Source: Actinoplanes teichomyceticus ATCC 31121 (GTDB taxonomy: Bacteria; Actinomycetota; Actinomycetes; Mycobacteriales; Micromonosporaceae). Taken from it: 64,000 nucleotides of DNA. Both the position numbers and the translations under genes were made by a program. Under the pieces are notes generated by a model that did no database searches, was not told the origin of the DNA, and saw only the letters and a program-made list of their open reading frames with translations. Of the stretch, positions 1-7,401 are shown piece after piece (position 1 is the stretch's first letter; every line of letters begins with the position of its first letter). The stretch spans positions 6,354,501 through 6,418,500 of the forward strand of contig NZ_CP023865.1 of NCBI RefSeq assembly GCF_003711105.1. Direction: 5' to 3'.

Positions 1-128
1 CGCAGGTGGTCCTGCTCGATGAGGGCGCAGCCACGACCGTACCGGCGCCGCACCGCGCGGGCGATCGTGGTCTTGCCGCTGCCCGAGTTGCCGCGGATCA
101 CCACGAGCCTCGGCCGCACCACCTCCAT
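1..128 (-). CDS. P-loop kinase/ATPase, N-terminal fragment
   Basis: The window edge cuts this gene; only the first 42 codons are present. Translation from the ATG at 128 gives a short beta-strand (RLVVIR) followed directly by GNSGSGKTT, a textbook Walker A loop, then an arginine-rich helix and LIEQDHL. That arrangement, with the P-loop about 12 residues from the N-terminus, is typical of small nucleotide or antibiotic kinases (AAA_33/zeta-toxin/chloramphenicol phosphotransferase type), which phosphorylate a small substrate with ATP. The substrate cannot be judged without the rest of the gene. The start is the only ATG with an uninterrupted frame; no clear Shine-Dalgarno sequence precedes it. 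Confidence 0.75.
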   Translation of the reverse strand, partial: MEVVRPRLVVIRGNSGSGKTTIARAVRRRYGRGCALIEQDHL

Positions 129-190
129 GCCGCCGAGGCTAACCGCTCAGCGGCGCACGGCCACGGGGGGACACCTGACGGATCCCGGTG

Positions 191-224
191 AGGTAAGCAC
201 CGTACTTCGCATGAGTGCTTACCT
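191..224. promoter_or_regulatory. 10-bp inverted repeat, candidate operator
   Basis: AGGTAAGCAC at 191-200 is matched perfectly by GTGCTTACCT at 215-224 with a 14-base spacer. It lies in the divergent space between the kinase fragment and the methyltransferase remnant, so it could be a regulator site (MarR/HxlR/TetR style) or an RNA hairpin. No cognate regulator is in view. Confidence 0.4.
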
Positions 225-277
225 GAGAGGGCCCCGAGATCTGGCAGGGGTCCTGAAACAGGCAGCAAGAGGCGTTC

Positions 278-711
278 ATGCCGGACCGGCGCAACCGGTT
301 CCAGGCGATGCTCGCCTCGGTCGCCGCGACCACCGAGGGGACCGGTGGGCCCGCGCCGCCGCCGACGACCGGCGAGGCCGCGCCACCGCCGACCGGCGAG
401 GCCGCGCCACCGCCGACCGGCGAGGCCGCGCCACCGCCGACCGGCGAGGCCGCGCCACCGCCAACCGGCGAGGCCGCGCCACCGCCAACCGGCGAGGCCG
501 CGCCACCGCCGACCGGCGAGGCCGCGCCACCGCCGACGAGCAGCCGGCGCCCAGGGCGGCGGAACGGCAGCGGATCTATCCGGACGGTCACGGGCCGGAC
601 TCGACTCCCCCGGCGACCTGGCACCTCGACGCGCTGCGGGCGGTGGGCTTCCGGGAGACCGGGCCGCTGGGGCGGGGCGGCACCGACGCGGCGGTCATCG
701 GGGTCCACTGA
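278..711 (+). pseudogene. Broken class I methyltransferase with repeat-replaced core
   Basis: The N-terminus from the ATG at 278 (MPDRRNRFQAMLASVAATT) reads like the helix that precedes the SAM-binding domain in small actinobacterial methyltransferases. The last 45 residues before the stop at 709-711 (including YPDGHGP, ATWHLDALRAVGF and GGTDAAVIGV) read like the C-terminus of the same family. The two ends lie in different frames (278 frame versus 709 stop frame), and the roughly 150-residue SAM-binding core is missing. In its place are seven exact or near-exact 24-bp repeats (368-535) encoding TGEAAPPP. I infer a deletion plus minisatellite expansion that destroyed the enzyme. An alternative is a short Pro-rich reading of the 278 frame (177 aa, to 811), which has an implausible Arg-rich tail. 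Confidence 0.55.
368..535. repeat. 24-bp minisatellite, 7 copies
   Basis: Unit beginning ACCGGCGAGGCCGCGCCACC, with copies starting at 368, 392, 416, 440, 464, 488 and 512. Copies differ only at the base before the unit boundary (GCCGACC versus GCCAACC). The period is a multiple of three, so it does not itself shift the frame. Confidence 0.95.
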
Positions 712-841
712 CCGACACAAGACCTCCTCCAGACGGCCACGATCCCGGCCGCGGCGCTGTCGCGCCACGGCCGGGCCGGGGTCGGCGGTGGTGGCCCACG
801 AGCCGGGATGACCGGACGGATCCGCCGTGGAACGGCCGCGG

Positions 842-1393
842 TCAGCGGGCGCGCCCGCCGGTCTCGACGTAGCCGGCCATGCCTTCGGCCTCGGCCGCCG
901 CGCGCAGCTGGACCTGGTGGTGGGCGATGGTCTGGGTGGCTCTCCTGGCCAGCGCCCGCACCGCCGGGTCGTCGCCCTCCTCGACCTGCGTCTGGGCCGC
1001 CTGGATGGTGGCCCGGTGGGCGGCCAGTTGGGTGGCGATGTAGTACTCGTCGAACGTGTCGGCTCCGGCCACCTCGTACCGGCGGGCCAGCGCCTGCTGC
1101 TCCGGTGTGGGCGCGTTCGGCAGGACCACGCGGAGCCGGCGCGCTGTCAGGTACAGCTCGGCGTCCATGTGGATGTGGTCGCGCATGAAGGTGGCGGCCA
1201 GTTTCTTCACCGTCGGGTCCGTGGTCTTCTGCCAGGCGATCCGGCCGGCGGTGATCTCGGCGAGGTTCGCCTGGTGCGCCGCACGGAGGAAGGCGGCGTC
1301 CTGCTCGGACGGTTCGGCGGCCTGCGCGGCGGTAGCCGGGAGGCACAGGAGCCCGGCGATACCGAGAGCCGCGGGAATACGGCGGAAAAGCAT
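842..1393 (-). CDS. Secreted DUF4142 (ferritin-like) protein
   Basis: A 183-residue protein with an N-terminal signal peptide (MLFRRIPAALGIAGLLCLPATAAQA, cleavage near AQA-AE) followed by one DUF4142 domain. The domain shows the typical all-helical pattern: FLRAAHQANLAEITAGR, DPTVKKLAATFMRDHIHMDAEL and a closing HHQVQLRAA helix, with His and Glu residues spaced as in ferritin-like four-helix bundles. Family members are exported proteins of unknown biochemical role. Two in-frame ATGs exist at 1399 and 1393. The GAGGAG ribosome site abuts the first and sits 6 nt before the second, so I chose 1393. It appears monocistronic. Confidence 0.85.
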   Translation of the reverse strand: MLFRRIPAALGIAGLLCLPATAAQAAEPSEQDAAFLRAAHQANLAEITAGRIAWQKTTDPTVKKLAATFMRDHIHMDAELYLTARRLRVVLPNAPTPEQQALARRYEVAGADTFDEYYIATQLAAHRATIQAAQTQVEEGDDPAVRALARRATQTIAHHQVQLRAAAEAEGMAGYVETGGRAR

Positions 1394-1473
1394 ACTCATC
1401 TCCTCAAATAGGGCACGTTCACCCTACGTGGAGAGACGTGTGGACAATTCGCTTTCCGGCAATTTGCCGCTCG

Positions 1474-1695
1474 TCACTGGGTCCAGCGGAGGAACCGGTC
1501 GAACAGCTCCGGAGGCGGGGTCTGCGGCATGTCGCGCGCGGCCTCCTCGAGGTGATCCCACATCACCAGAGCCAGGGCGATCCGGCCGTGTCCGCCGGCC
1601 AGCTCGCGCTGAGCCGGCTCACAGGGCCAGGGCCGGCCGCACGCCCGACAGTCCCAGGACGGCCGGGCCGGCTGGTGCTCCGGCCCACCCGTCAT
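1474..1695 (-). CDS. Small Cys-containing conserved hypothetical protein
   Basis: A 73-residue protein: a short tail, then RPSWDCRACGRPWPC with three cysteines in a CxxC plus C pattern, then an amphipathic helical half ending LFDRFLRWT. From memory, proteins of this shape occur widely in Micromonosporaceae and Streptomyces, sometimes mislabelled flavin reductase; their function is unknown. The Cys pattern suggests metal or redox chemistry. The ATG at 1695 has no convincing ribosome site; an upstream GTG in frame is possible. Nothing here resembles a real flavin reductase. Confidence 0.65.
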   Translation of the reverse strand: MTGGPEHQPARPSWDCRACGRPWPCEPAQRELAGGHGRIALALVMWDHLEEAARDMPQTPPPELFDRFLRWTQ

Positions 1696-2012
1696 ACCCG
1701 CACCACAACGTCCCGCACGTGGACTCCCTCCCGCGGCCGGGCACGACGGGACCGCCCCGGATCCGCCCGCCAACGCATCCGTGCACCACACGATGCGCGC
1801 ACGGGTTTGCCCGGTCAACCACGCGCGGGCCGGCCTCCCTCTCCGGGTGACGCGAAGGACCGAAAGTCGACAGATGTGACTGCCTCGCCGTCGTACCGGG
1901 CAAACGAGCAGATTCCCACCCGATATGTCGCGATCTTTGAAAGCATGGCCAGCAAAGGAGCCATCCGACCCCAGACACCACAGGCAGCGGCGACCACAGC
2001 GAGGGCGGTGAG
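1696..2012. other. Intergenic region upstream of the anchor protein
   Basis: 317 bases between a minus-strand and a plus-strand gene. The only structure I see is the 13-mer ACCCGATATGTCG at 1918-1930, which recurs upstream of the paralogous gene at 6572. A weak purine-rich stretch (GAGGGCGGTGAG) precedes the start at 2013. Long minus-strand frames crossing here are GC-bias artefacts. Confidence 0.6.
1918..1930. promoter_or_regulatory. Shared upstream 13-mer ACCCGATATGTCG
   Basis: This 13-mer matches 12 of 13 bases of the one at 6492-6504; both lie 70-100 bp upstream of the two paralogous anchored-protein genes. It may be a promoter core or regulator site shared by the two modules. Confidence 0.4.
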
Positions 2013-2750
2013 ATGAGCGACGAGCAGCCGGAGCGCACGCCCGCGGGCAGCCTTTACACCTCGGCGGCGGCCACCGAGTCGCACCGCCGCTCGATGCGCC
2101 GCAAGCAGGCCGTGGTGGGCGTGACGGGCGCGGCTGCCGTGCTGGCCGGGGCCGGATTCCTGGTCGGCCAGCTGATGGAGTCGGAGCAGGAGACCCTGCC
2201 CGAGCCGGCGGCGCTGCCGCCGCTGACCACGGCGGCGACGGGCGGGAGCGAGGGGACGCGACGGTCCGCCGTACCGGTGACCCGGCACGCGTTCCGCACC
2301 ACGCGCCCGGCGGCGCCCGCCAGGCGCACCCCGTCGCCCACCCCGGAGAAACCGGCGGCGGAGATCGCCCGGTCCGCCGCGGCGGGCGGCCTCCCGCTGC
2401 GGTCGGCGGCATCGGCGACGGCGGACCGGGTACGGGGCACGGTCACCCGCCGCGTCGAGACCTTCGGCAACCAGACGGTACGGGTGACGAGCGCCCACAC
2501 CGACCTGAGCGGCCACCCGGAACTGTCGCTCGCCGCGGATCGGGGCCACCCGGTCGCGGACGGCGTGCGCTGCACCGATCGGGTGCGACCCAGCGCGGGC
2601 GCATCCCCGGGGACCGGGGACCGCCTCCTGCTCTGCTGGCGCACCTCGGCCGAACGCAGCGTGGTGACGATGACCGTGGCCACGCGGGGCGCCCCGGACG
2701 AGACGGACAGTGTCGCCATCATCGACCGGGAGTGGGCCGCGCTGGAATGA
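2013..2750 (+). CDS. Single-pass membrane protein, secreted-module partner
   Basis: 245 residues. The basic N-terminus is followed by one transmembrane segment (about residues 33-53, AVVGVTGAAAVLAGAGFLVG), a Pro/Thr-rich extracytoplasmic linker to about residue 110, and a globular C-terminal domain with DRLLLCWRTSAERSVVTMTV near the end. The same plan and the motif LL-CWRTSA-SVV occur in the protein at 6572-7303, so the two are diverged paralogues. I do not recognise a named family. It converges on the S8 protease gene, with a strong two-way hairpin between them. Confidence 0.8.
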   Translation: MSDEQPERTPAGSLYTSAAATESHRRSMRRKQAVVGVTGAAAVLAGAGFLVGQLMESEQETLPEPAALPPLTTAATGGSEGTRRSAVPVTRHAFRTTRPAAPARRTPSPTPEKPAAEIARSAAAGGLPLRSAASATADRVRGTVTRRVETFGNQTVRVTSAHTDLSGHPELSLAADRGHPVADGVRCTDRVRPSAGASPGTGDRLLLCWRTSAERSVVTMTVATRGAPDETDSVAIIDREWAALE

Positions 2751-2909
2751 CGAGCGGGTGCGGACCCCACTGCGGTGACCGGCGGGAACGGGCCGCACCG
2801 AGCCGACCGGCCCGCACCGGCCGGCGGCACCGGCCGCACTACATGACGAGCGGCAACCGGCCGCACCCACATGACCGGCGGCAACCGGCCGCGCCCCGGT
2901 GACGCGAAC

Positions 2910-2939
2910 GCGGCCCGGGAGGAATCCCTCCCGGGCCGC
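2910..2939. terminator. Bidirectional hairpin terminator
   Basis: A perfect 13-bp stem (GCGGCCCGGGAGG with its complement) around the 4-base loop AATC, placed between two convergent genes ending at 2750 and 2957. It lacks a T-run, as usual for such GC-rich genomes. Confidence 0.8.
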
Positions 2940-2956
2940 GGCCGGTCGGTGACGCG

Positions 2957-4951
2957 TCAGACGGTCACGGTGCCGCTCGTCGCCCCGGCGACGGTGGCCG
3001 TGGCCGGGAGCACCAGGCGGTACTGCTGCCCGGCGACCAGGCCGTTGATCGTGGCCCGGGTGCTGGTGGTGGCGGTGGTGAACTGGTAGACCTTCTTCCA
3101 GGCGCCGCCGACGTACCGCTGCAGCTCGACGTTGAGCCCGGCCGGCGAGGCGAGGGTGATCGCCAAGGCCCGGCTGCCGCCGCGCGCCGCCGACACCGTG
3201 CTGCGCACCGTGTAGGTCGCCGTCGCGGTGGCGGCCTCGTTGGCGGCGGTCGCGGCGATCCGCAGCTGGAGCTGGTAACCGCCGGTGGCGACCCGGCTGG
3301 CGGTGACCACGCCGGTGGCCGAGGTGACCACGTCGGCGCACTGGAACGCCTTGCCGGTCTCGGCGACGCAGAGCTGGGCGGCCTTCCGGGCCCACGGCCG
3401 GCCGGCGGCGGTCACGGTGAACGACGTGACGGTGCTGGCGCCGTAGGTGAGGCCACCCGAGGTGACATTCGGGACGATGACCGGCTTGACCTTGGTCGCC
3501 GGGCCGGTCGGCGCGGTCGGCACGGTCGTCGGGGCCTTGGTGACCGGCACGCTGGTCGGCGTGCTGACCGGCGCGGTCGTCGCGGGGGCGCTGGTCGGCG
3601 CGGTCCGGGCCGGCGCGGTGGAGGACGGCGCGGTGGAGGACGGCGCGGTGGAGGACGGCGCGGTGGAGGACGGCGCGGTCGTCGGAGCCGCGGTGGCCGG
3701 AGCCGTGGTGGTCCGGACCGTCGCCGGCGCGGTGGTCGGTGTGCCGGCGGTCACGGCGGCGAGGGCGGCCACGGCGTCCACCCGGCCGTACCCGAAATCG
3801 TTGTCCTTGCCGGTCGGCCCGAGGTCGACCGCGGACCGCTCCATCGCCTGCTGGATCTCGTCCGGGGTCAGGCCCGGCTGGACCGACTTGAGCAGCGCGG
3901 CCAGCGCAGCGACGTGCGGCGCCGCCATCGAGGTGCCGCTCATCGTGCCGTAGCTGGTGCCCAGGGCGGCCGGGTACGTGCTCAGGATCGCGGTGCCGGG
4001 CGCGGCCACGTCCACGTAGCTGCCGGCGTTGGAGTAGGTGGCCACCCGCTCGGCGGAGTCGGTGGCGGCGACCGCGATGACGCCCTCGTCGGCGGCCGGG
4101 TAGCTGGTCGGGCTGCCGTCCTCGCGCTCGTTGCCGGCCGCGACCACCACGGTGGCGCCCTTGCTGCGGGCGTACGTGATGGCGTTGCTGACCGTCGTGA
4201 TCTTCTGGATCGCGCCCAGCGACAGGTTGATCACCTGGGCGCCGTGGTCGGCGGCCCAGATGATGCCCTCGGCGGCGTCCGACATGTAGCCGCTGCCGTC
4301 CGCGCCGAGCACCTTGACCGGCAGGATCCGGGCGTCCGGCGCGACCGCGGAGACGCCGATGGTGTTGCCGGTGACCGCGCCGATGGTGCCGGCCACGTGG
4401 GTGCCGTGCCCGTTCTGGTCGGTGTTCCCGCCGGCCTTGTCGGCGATCGCGTCGTACCCGGTCAGCACCTTGCCGGTCAGGTCGACGTTGGTCGCGTCCA
4501 CGCCGGTGTCGATGACCGCGACGGTCACGCCGGCGCCGGTCGAGCGCTGCCAGGCCTCGGTGGCGCGCATGGTGGCGAGGTCCCACTGCTTGCCGCGGTA
4601 CAGGTCGGTGCCGGCCGGCGCCTCCAGCGCCACCGCGCGGGCGTCGAGCTCCACGCCGATCGCGCGGTCCGCCCGCTGCGCCTGCTCGACGAGCTCGGTG
4701 GCGCTCGACCGGTCGGTCGCCTCCCGGACCGTGACGACCGGGCGTCCCTCGGCGTCCAGGGTGGTGCTGACGACGCGGGCCGGCTGGGCCGGGGACACCG
4801 TGGCCGGGACCAGTTGCTCGGCGCTGGCCGTCAGGCCGTAGGTGACGGGCGCCCAGTCCGGGCTGCCCGCGGGCAGGGCGACCGCGGCCACGGTGGCCAG
4901 CGCCCCGGTGACGACGGCTCCGACGGCGTACCGGCGCAGAACAACCTTCAT
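2957..4951 (-). CDS. Secreted S8 (subtilisin-like) serine protease
   Basis: 664 residues from the ATG at 4951. A signal peptide (about 1-30) precedes an inhibitor-like propeptide region, then the S8 domain with an intact catalytic triad: Asp about 148 in VAVIDTGVD, His about 182 in NGHGTHVAG and Ser about 341 in SGTSMAAPH. After about residue 410 comes a Thr/Pro/Ala linker with 15-bp repeats (SSTAP four times, near 3613-3680). A C-terminal beta-rich, Ig-like region containing LQRYVGGAWKKVYQF follows. It is a close architectural paralogue of the protease at 16150-18213 and would cleave proteins outside the cell. A TTG nine bases upstream is a possible start but less likely. No dedicated substrate is evident. 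Confidence 0.92.
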   Translation of the reverse strand: MKVVLRRYAVGAVVTGALATVAAVALPAGSPDWAPVTYGLTASAEQLVPATVSPAQPARVVSTTLDAEGRPVVTVREATDRSSATELVEQAQRADRAIGVELDARAVALEAPAGTDLYRGKQWDLATMRATEAWQRSTGAGVTVAVIDTGVDATNVDLTGKVLTGYDAIADKAGGNTDQNGHGTHVAGTIGAVTGNTIGVSAVAPDARILPVKVLGADGSGYMSDAAEGIIWAADHGAQVINLSLGAIQKITTVSNAITYARSKGATVVVAAGNEREDGSPTSYPAADEGVIAVAATDSAERVATYSNAGSYVDVAAPGTAILSTYPAALGTSYGTMSGTSMAAPHVAALAALLKSVQPGLTPDEIQQAMERSAVDLGPTGKDNDFGYGRVDAVAALAAVTAGTPTTAPATVRTTTAPATAAPTTAPSSTAPSSTAPSSTAPSSTAPARTAPTSAPATTAPVSTPTSVPVTKAPTTVPTAPTGPATKVKPVIVPNVTSGGLTYGASTVTSFTVTAAGRPWARKAAQLCVAETGKAFQCADVVTSATGVVTASRVATGGYQLQLRIAATAANEAATATATYTVRSTVSAARGGSRALAITLASPAGLNVELQRYVGGAWKKVYQFTTATTSTRATINGLVAGQQYRLVLPATATVAGATSGTVTV

Positions 4952-5043
4952 GGACCACAACCCCCAGCTCGGCGACGGGAACCACCGTCCTCGGTGCGGG
5001 TTGTGACTTGAGGAGACGCCCGGTTGCGAGCCGGGAGCAGCGT

Positions 5044-5074
5044 TCGGCCCGGCGCCGCCGCGGCGCCGGGCCGA
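5044..5074. terminator. Hairpin between IPT protein and S8 protease genes
   Basis: A perfect 14-bp stem (TCGGCCCGGCGCCG and its complement) with a 3-base loop. It lies downstream of the gene ending at 5109 and upstream of the protease, so the two minus-strand genes are probably separate transcripts. Confidence 0.7.
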
Positions 5075-5108
5075 TCATTCGCGGTACGCCGTCAGCGCAC
5101 CCGGCCGG

Positions 5109-6347
5109 TCAGTAGGGCGCCACGACGAACACCGAGCCGCTGCTGATGATCGTCGGGTGCGCGGCGCCGGCCGCGCCCGGGTCCCCGGTGGCGACCACGG
5201 TGACGATGTACGCCCCGTCCACGATCGCCGCCCCGGGTACGGGCTGGCTGGTCGCCGGGTCCAGCCGGCTCGTCGACAGGTCGAGGGTGCAGACCAGCTC
5301 GGTGTCGGCCACCACCATCACGCCGGTGCACTCGGCCACGCCCCGGTTGGTGGCCGGGTCGTACGCGCCGTCGACCAGGAACACGTGCGCCCGGCTGCTG
5401 GTCGGGGTGCCGCCGGCGGCGTCGAAGAGCAGGTCGGCGAACCCGGCGCCGGTGATGTCCAGAGTGACCACGGCGCCGGCCGCGGCGGTGGACGGGGCGA
5501 TGGTGATGCCGTTGCTGTAGGTGAACGTGATCGGGGCGTCGTTCGTGGCGCTGTCGTTGTCCGGGTCCAGGCTGCCGACCCGGCCGCCCGGGGTGTCCAC
5601 GGACAGCTCCAGACCGCTGCCCGCGCCGTGCGGCCCGGTGGTCGCGGTGAAGCTGTTGCCGTTCGCCGCGACCCGGATGTTGGTCAGTTCCGCCCCGCCG
5701 ATCTCCGCGGTGATCGGGGTGGTGACCGCCGTGAAGCCGGTGCCGGTGACCGTGATGGTGGTGCCGCCGCCGGCCGGGCCGGCCGCCGGGGTCACCGCCG
5801 TGATGGTGGGCCGCTGCACGAGCGTGTACGAGGCCGTGGCCAGCAGCGTGCCGGCGGTGGTGGAGGCGCTGTCGTAGACGCAGACGCTCCACCGCGCGGT
5901 GGTCTGGCCACTGCCCAGCACCAGCCCGTTCGGGTTGACGGTGCTCGCGTTGCCGCTGCTGTCGGTCGCCGGGTACGCGCTGGACGGCACCTCGAAGGTG
6001 ATCTTCGTGTCGGTGATCCGCCGGACGTCGGCGGGATCGGCGTTGACCACACCGGCCGTGGTGTTGGCCCCGCTGGTCGCGATCGGCACCGGGTTCTTCG
6101 CCATCGCGCTGCACGAGCTGTACTGGAATTGCACGGCGGGCACGCTGCCCGGGACGAACACGCTGGTGGTGGTGCCCGCGACCGTGCCGACCAGCCTGTT
6201 GCCGCCGCCGCTGAGGCCGACGCTGCTGCTCAGCGTCATGGTCGGCGCGGCGCTCGCCGGGCCGGCCGCACCGGTCAGGACCAGGGTGGTGGCCGCGGCC
6301 GACGCCAGGCCGGCCCGCGCGGACCGGCGGAGCCTGCGCTGGGACAT
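5109..6347 (-). CDS. Secreted IPT/TIG-domain protein (short paralogue)
   Basis: 412 residues. A Tat- or Sec-type signal (basic start RRLRRSARAG, then a hydrophobic stretch ending PASA-AP) leads a fully extracytoplasmic beta-sandwich protein. A clear IPT/TIG domain lies around residues 190-270 (PTITAVTPAAGPAGGGTTIT, the usual TIG start), and a second Ig-like unit follows (ITIAPSTAAAGAVVTLDITG). The C-terminus ends in SGSVFVVAPY. It aligns along its length with the second half of the protein at 7402-9384 (for example VTLDITGAGF and DTELVCTLDL). There is no catalytic motif; the likely role is adhesion or wall association. It diverges from the anchored protein at 6572. Confidence 0.85.
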   Translation of the reverse strand: MSQRRLRRSARAGLASAAATTLVLTGAAGPASAAPTMTLSSSVGLSGGGNRLVGTVAGTTTSVFVPGSVPAVQFQYSSCSAMAKNPVPIATSGANTTAGVVNADPADVRRITDTKITFEVPSSAYPATDSSGNASTVNPNGLVLGSGQTTARWSVCVYDSASTTAGTLLATASYTLVQRPTITAVTPAAGPAGGGTTITVTGTGFTAVTTPITAEIGGAELTNIRVAANGNSFTATTGPHGAGSGLELSVDTPGGRVGSLDPDNDSATNDAPITFTYSNGITIAPSTAAAGAVVTLDITGAGFADLLFDAAGGTPTSSRAHVFLVDGAYDPATNRGVAECTGVMVVADTELVCTLDLSTSRLDPATSQPVPGAAIVDGAYIVTVVATGDPGAAGAAHPTIISSGSVFVVAPY

Positions 6348-6491
6348 GGGTACGCCATCCTTCGTGCGGCCGGGGCGTGGCGGTGCCGGACCGCCTCTCC
6401 GGCAGCGTAACGAGCCGATCGCGCCGGGATCGGGAAGAACCGGAAAGAGGCCGGCCGCCGCGGAGCCGAGCGCGGGCTGTCATTCGTTTTG

Positions 6492-6504
6492 ACCCGGTAT
6501 GTCG
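6492..6504. promoter_or_regulatory. Shared upstream 13-mer ACCCGGTATGTCG
   Basis: Second copy of the motif at 1918-1930, here preceded by TTTTG so that TTGACC could act as a -35 box. It sits in the divergent space between the IPT gene (start 6347) and the anchored-protein gene (start 6572). Confidence 0.4.
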
Positions 6505-6571
6505 GGCTGATTGGGACGATGAGGTCGAGGGACCTACGGTCCGCAGCCGAGACACCGGAGGACAGCGGAAG

Positions 6572-7303
6572 ATGACAAGTCGTGATGACGATCGGCCCGG
6601 CGACGGCACCACTGCACCACCACTGCCGCGGCGGCGTCCGGGACAGCGCCGCGCCCTGCAGGTCGCCGGAGTCGCCGGTCTGGCCGTCACGCTCGGCGGC
6701 GCCGCGTACGTGACCACGTCCGCGATCGTGGCGCACGACGCGACGACGACCCGGGACATCGCCGCGGTCGGCCCGATCACGGCGGCCCCGTCCGGACCCA
6801 CCCCGTCGGTCGCCGGGTCGGCGTCCGCGTCCACCCCGGTCCGTCCGAGCGCGACCACCAGCGCCACACCGTCCACCCCGCCGGACGTGGTCAAGAAGAT
6901 CAAGGAGGCCCGGGAGAAGGCCGCCCGGGACGGTTACGAGGTGCAGCGCCCCGTCCCGCAGAAGACCGAGGGCACCGTCGACCCGGACCGGGTGGAGACC
7001 CGGACCAGGGGCTCGCTCAAGGAGGGTGGCATCGTCCGCATCGTGGCGGCCCCCGGTGACCTGACCGGTCAGGGCGAACTCGCCTGGGTGGCCGGCGGGG
7101 TCCGGTCCTACCGGGACGCCCGGTGTTCGCAGACCTTCAAGTTCAGCACCAGCCCCACCCCGCGGAAACGGGACAATCTGCTGATCTGCTGGCGGACCAG
7201 CGCGACGAAGAGCGTCGTCGCCGTGGTGGTCGATCCGCAGGGGCGCCCGTCCCGGGCCAAGGCGCTGGCCGAGCTGCACAAGAAGTGGGCCAGCATGGAT
7301 TGA
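6572..7303 (+). CDS. Single-pass membrane protein, paralogue of 2013-2750
   Basis: 243 residues from the ATG at 6572, which has GGAGGACAG upstream. A short basic cytoplasmic start is followed by a transmembrane helix (LQVAGVAGLAVTLGGAAYV, about residues 28-48), an extracytoplasmic Pro/Ser/Thr linker, a charged helix (VVKKIKEAREKAARDGYE) and a C-terminal domain ending in the shared motif NLLICWRTSATKSVVAVVV. A longer upstream frame exists but lacks coding character and a ribosome site. No known family is recognised. Its pairing with an IPT protein on each side suggests it works at the cell surface. Confidence 0.8.
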   Translation: MTSRDDDRPGDGTTAPPLPRRRPGQRRALQVAGVAGLAVTLGGAAYVTTSAIVAHDATTTRDIAAVGPITAAPSGPTPSVAGSASASTPVRPSATTSATPSTPPDVVKKIKEAREKAARDGYEVQRPVPQKTEGTVDPDRVETRTRGSLKEGGIVRIVAAPGDLTGQGELAWVAGGVRSYRDARCSQTFKFSTSPTPRKRDNLLICWRTSATKSVVAVVVDPQGRPSRAKALAELHKKWASMD

Positions 7304-7337
7304 CCCGGCCGGCGCACAGCCCGCCCGACGCGACAGC

Positions 7338-7371
7338 GCGGCGGCCCGGAGTAAAGACTCCGGGCCGCCGC
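7338..7371. terminator. Bidirectional hairpin terminator
   Basis: A perfect 15-bp stem (GCGGCGGCCCGGAGT and complement) with loop AAAG, between convergent genes ending at 7303 and 7402. Confidence 0.85.
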
Positions 7372-7401
7372 TTCAGCCGGTGCGGATCCGTCCGCTTCGG
7401 A

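Noticed and set aside
368..535. Possible CRISPR array
   Set aside because: The 24-bp units are directly abutting with no unique spacers; it is a minisatellite. The arrays at 32868, 33397 and 52846 fail for the same reason.
1815..5078. A 1087-residue minus-strand reading frame
   Set aside because: It runs over the S8 protease and plus-strand anchor genes in another frame, is extremely Arg/Gly/Asp-rich and has no family motif; a GC-bias shadow.
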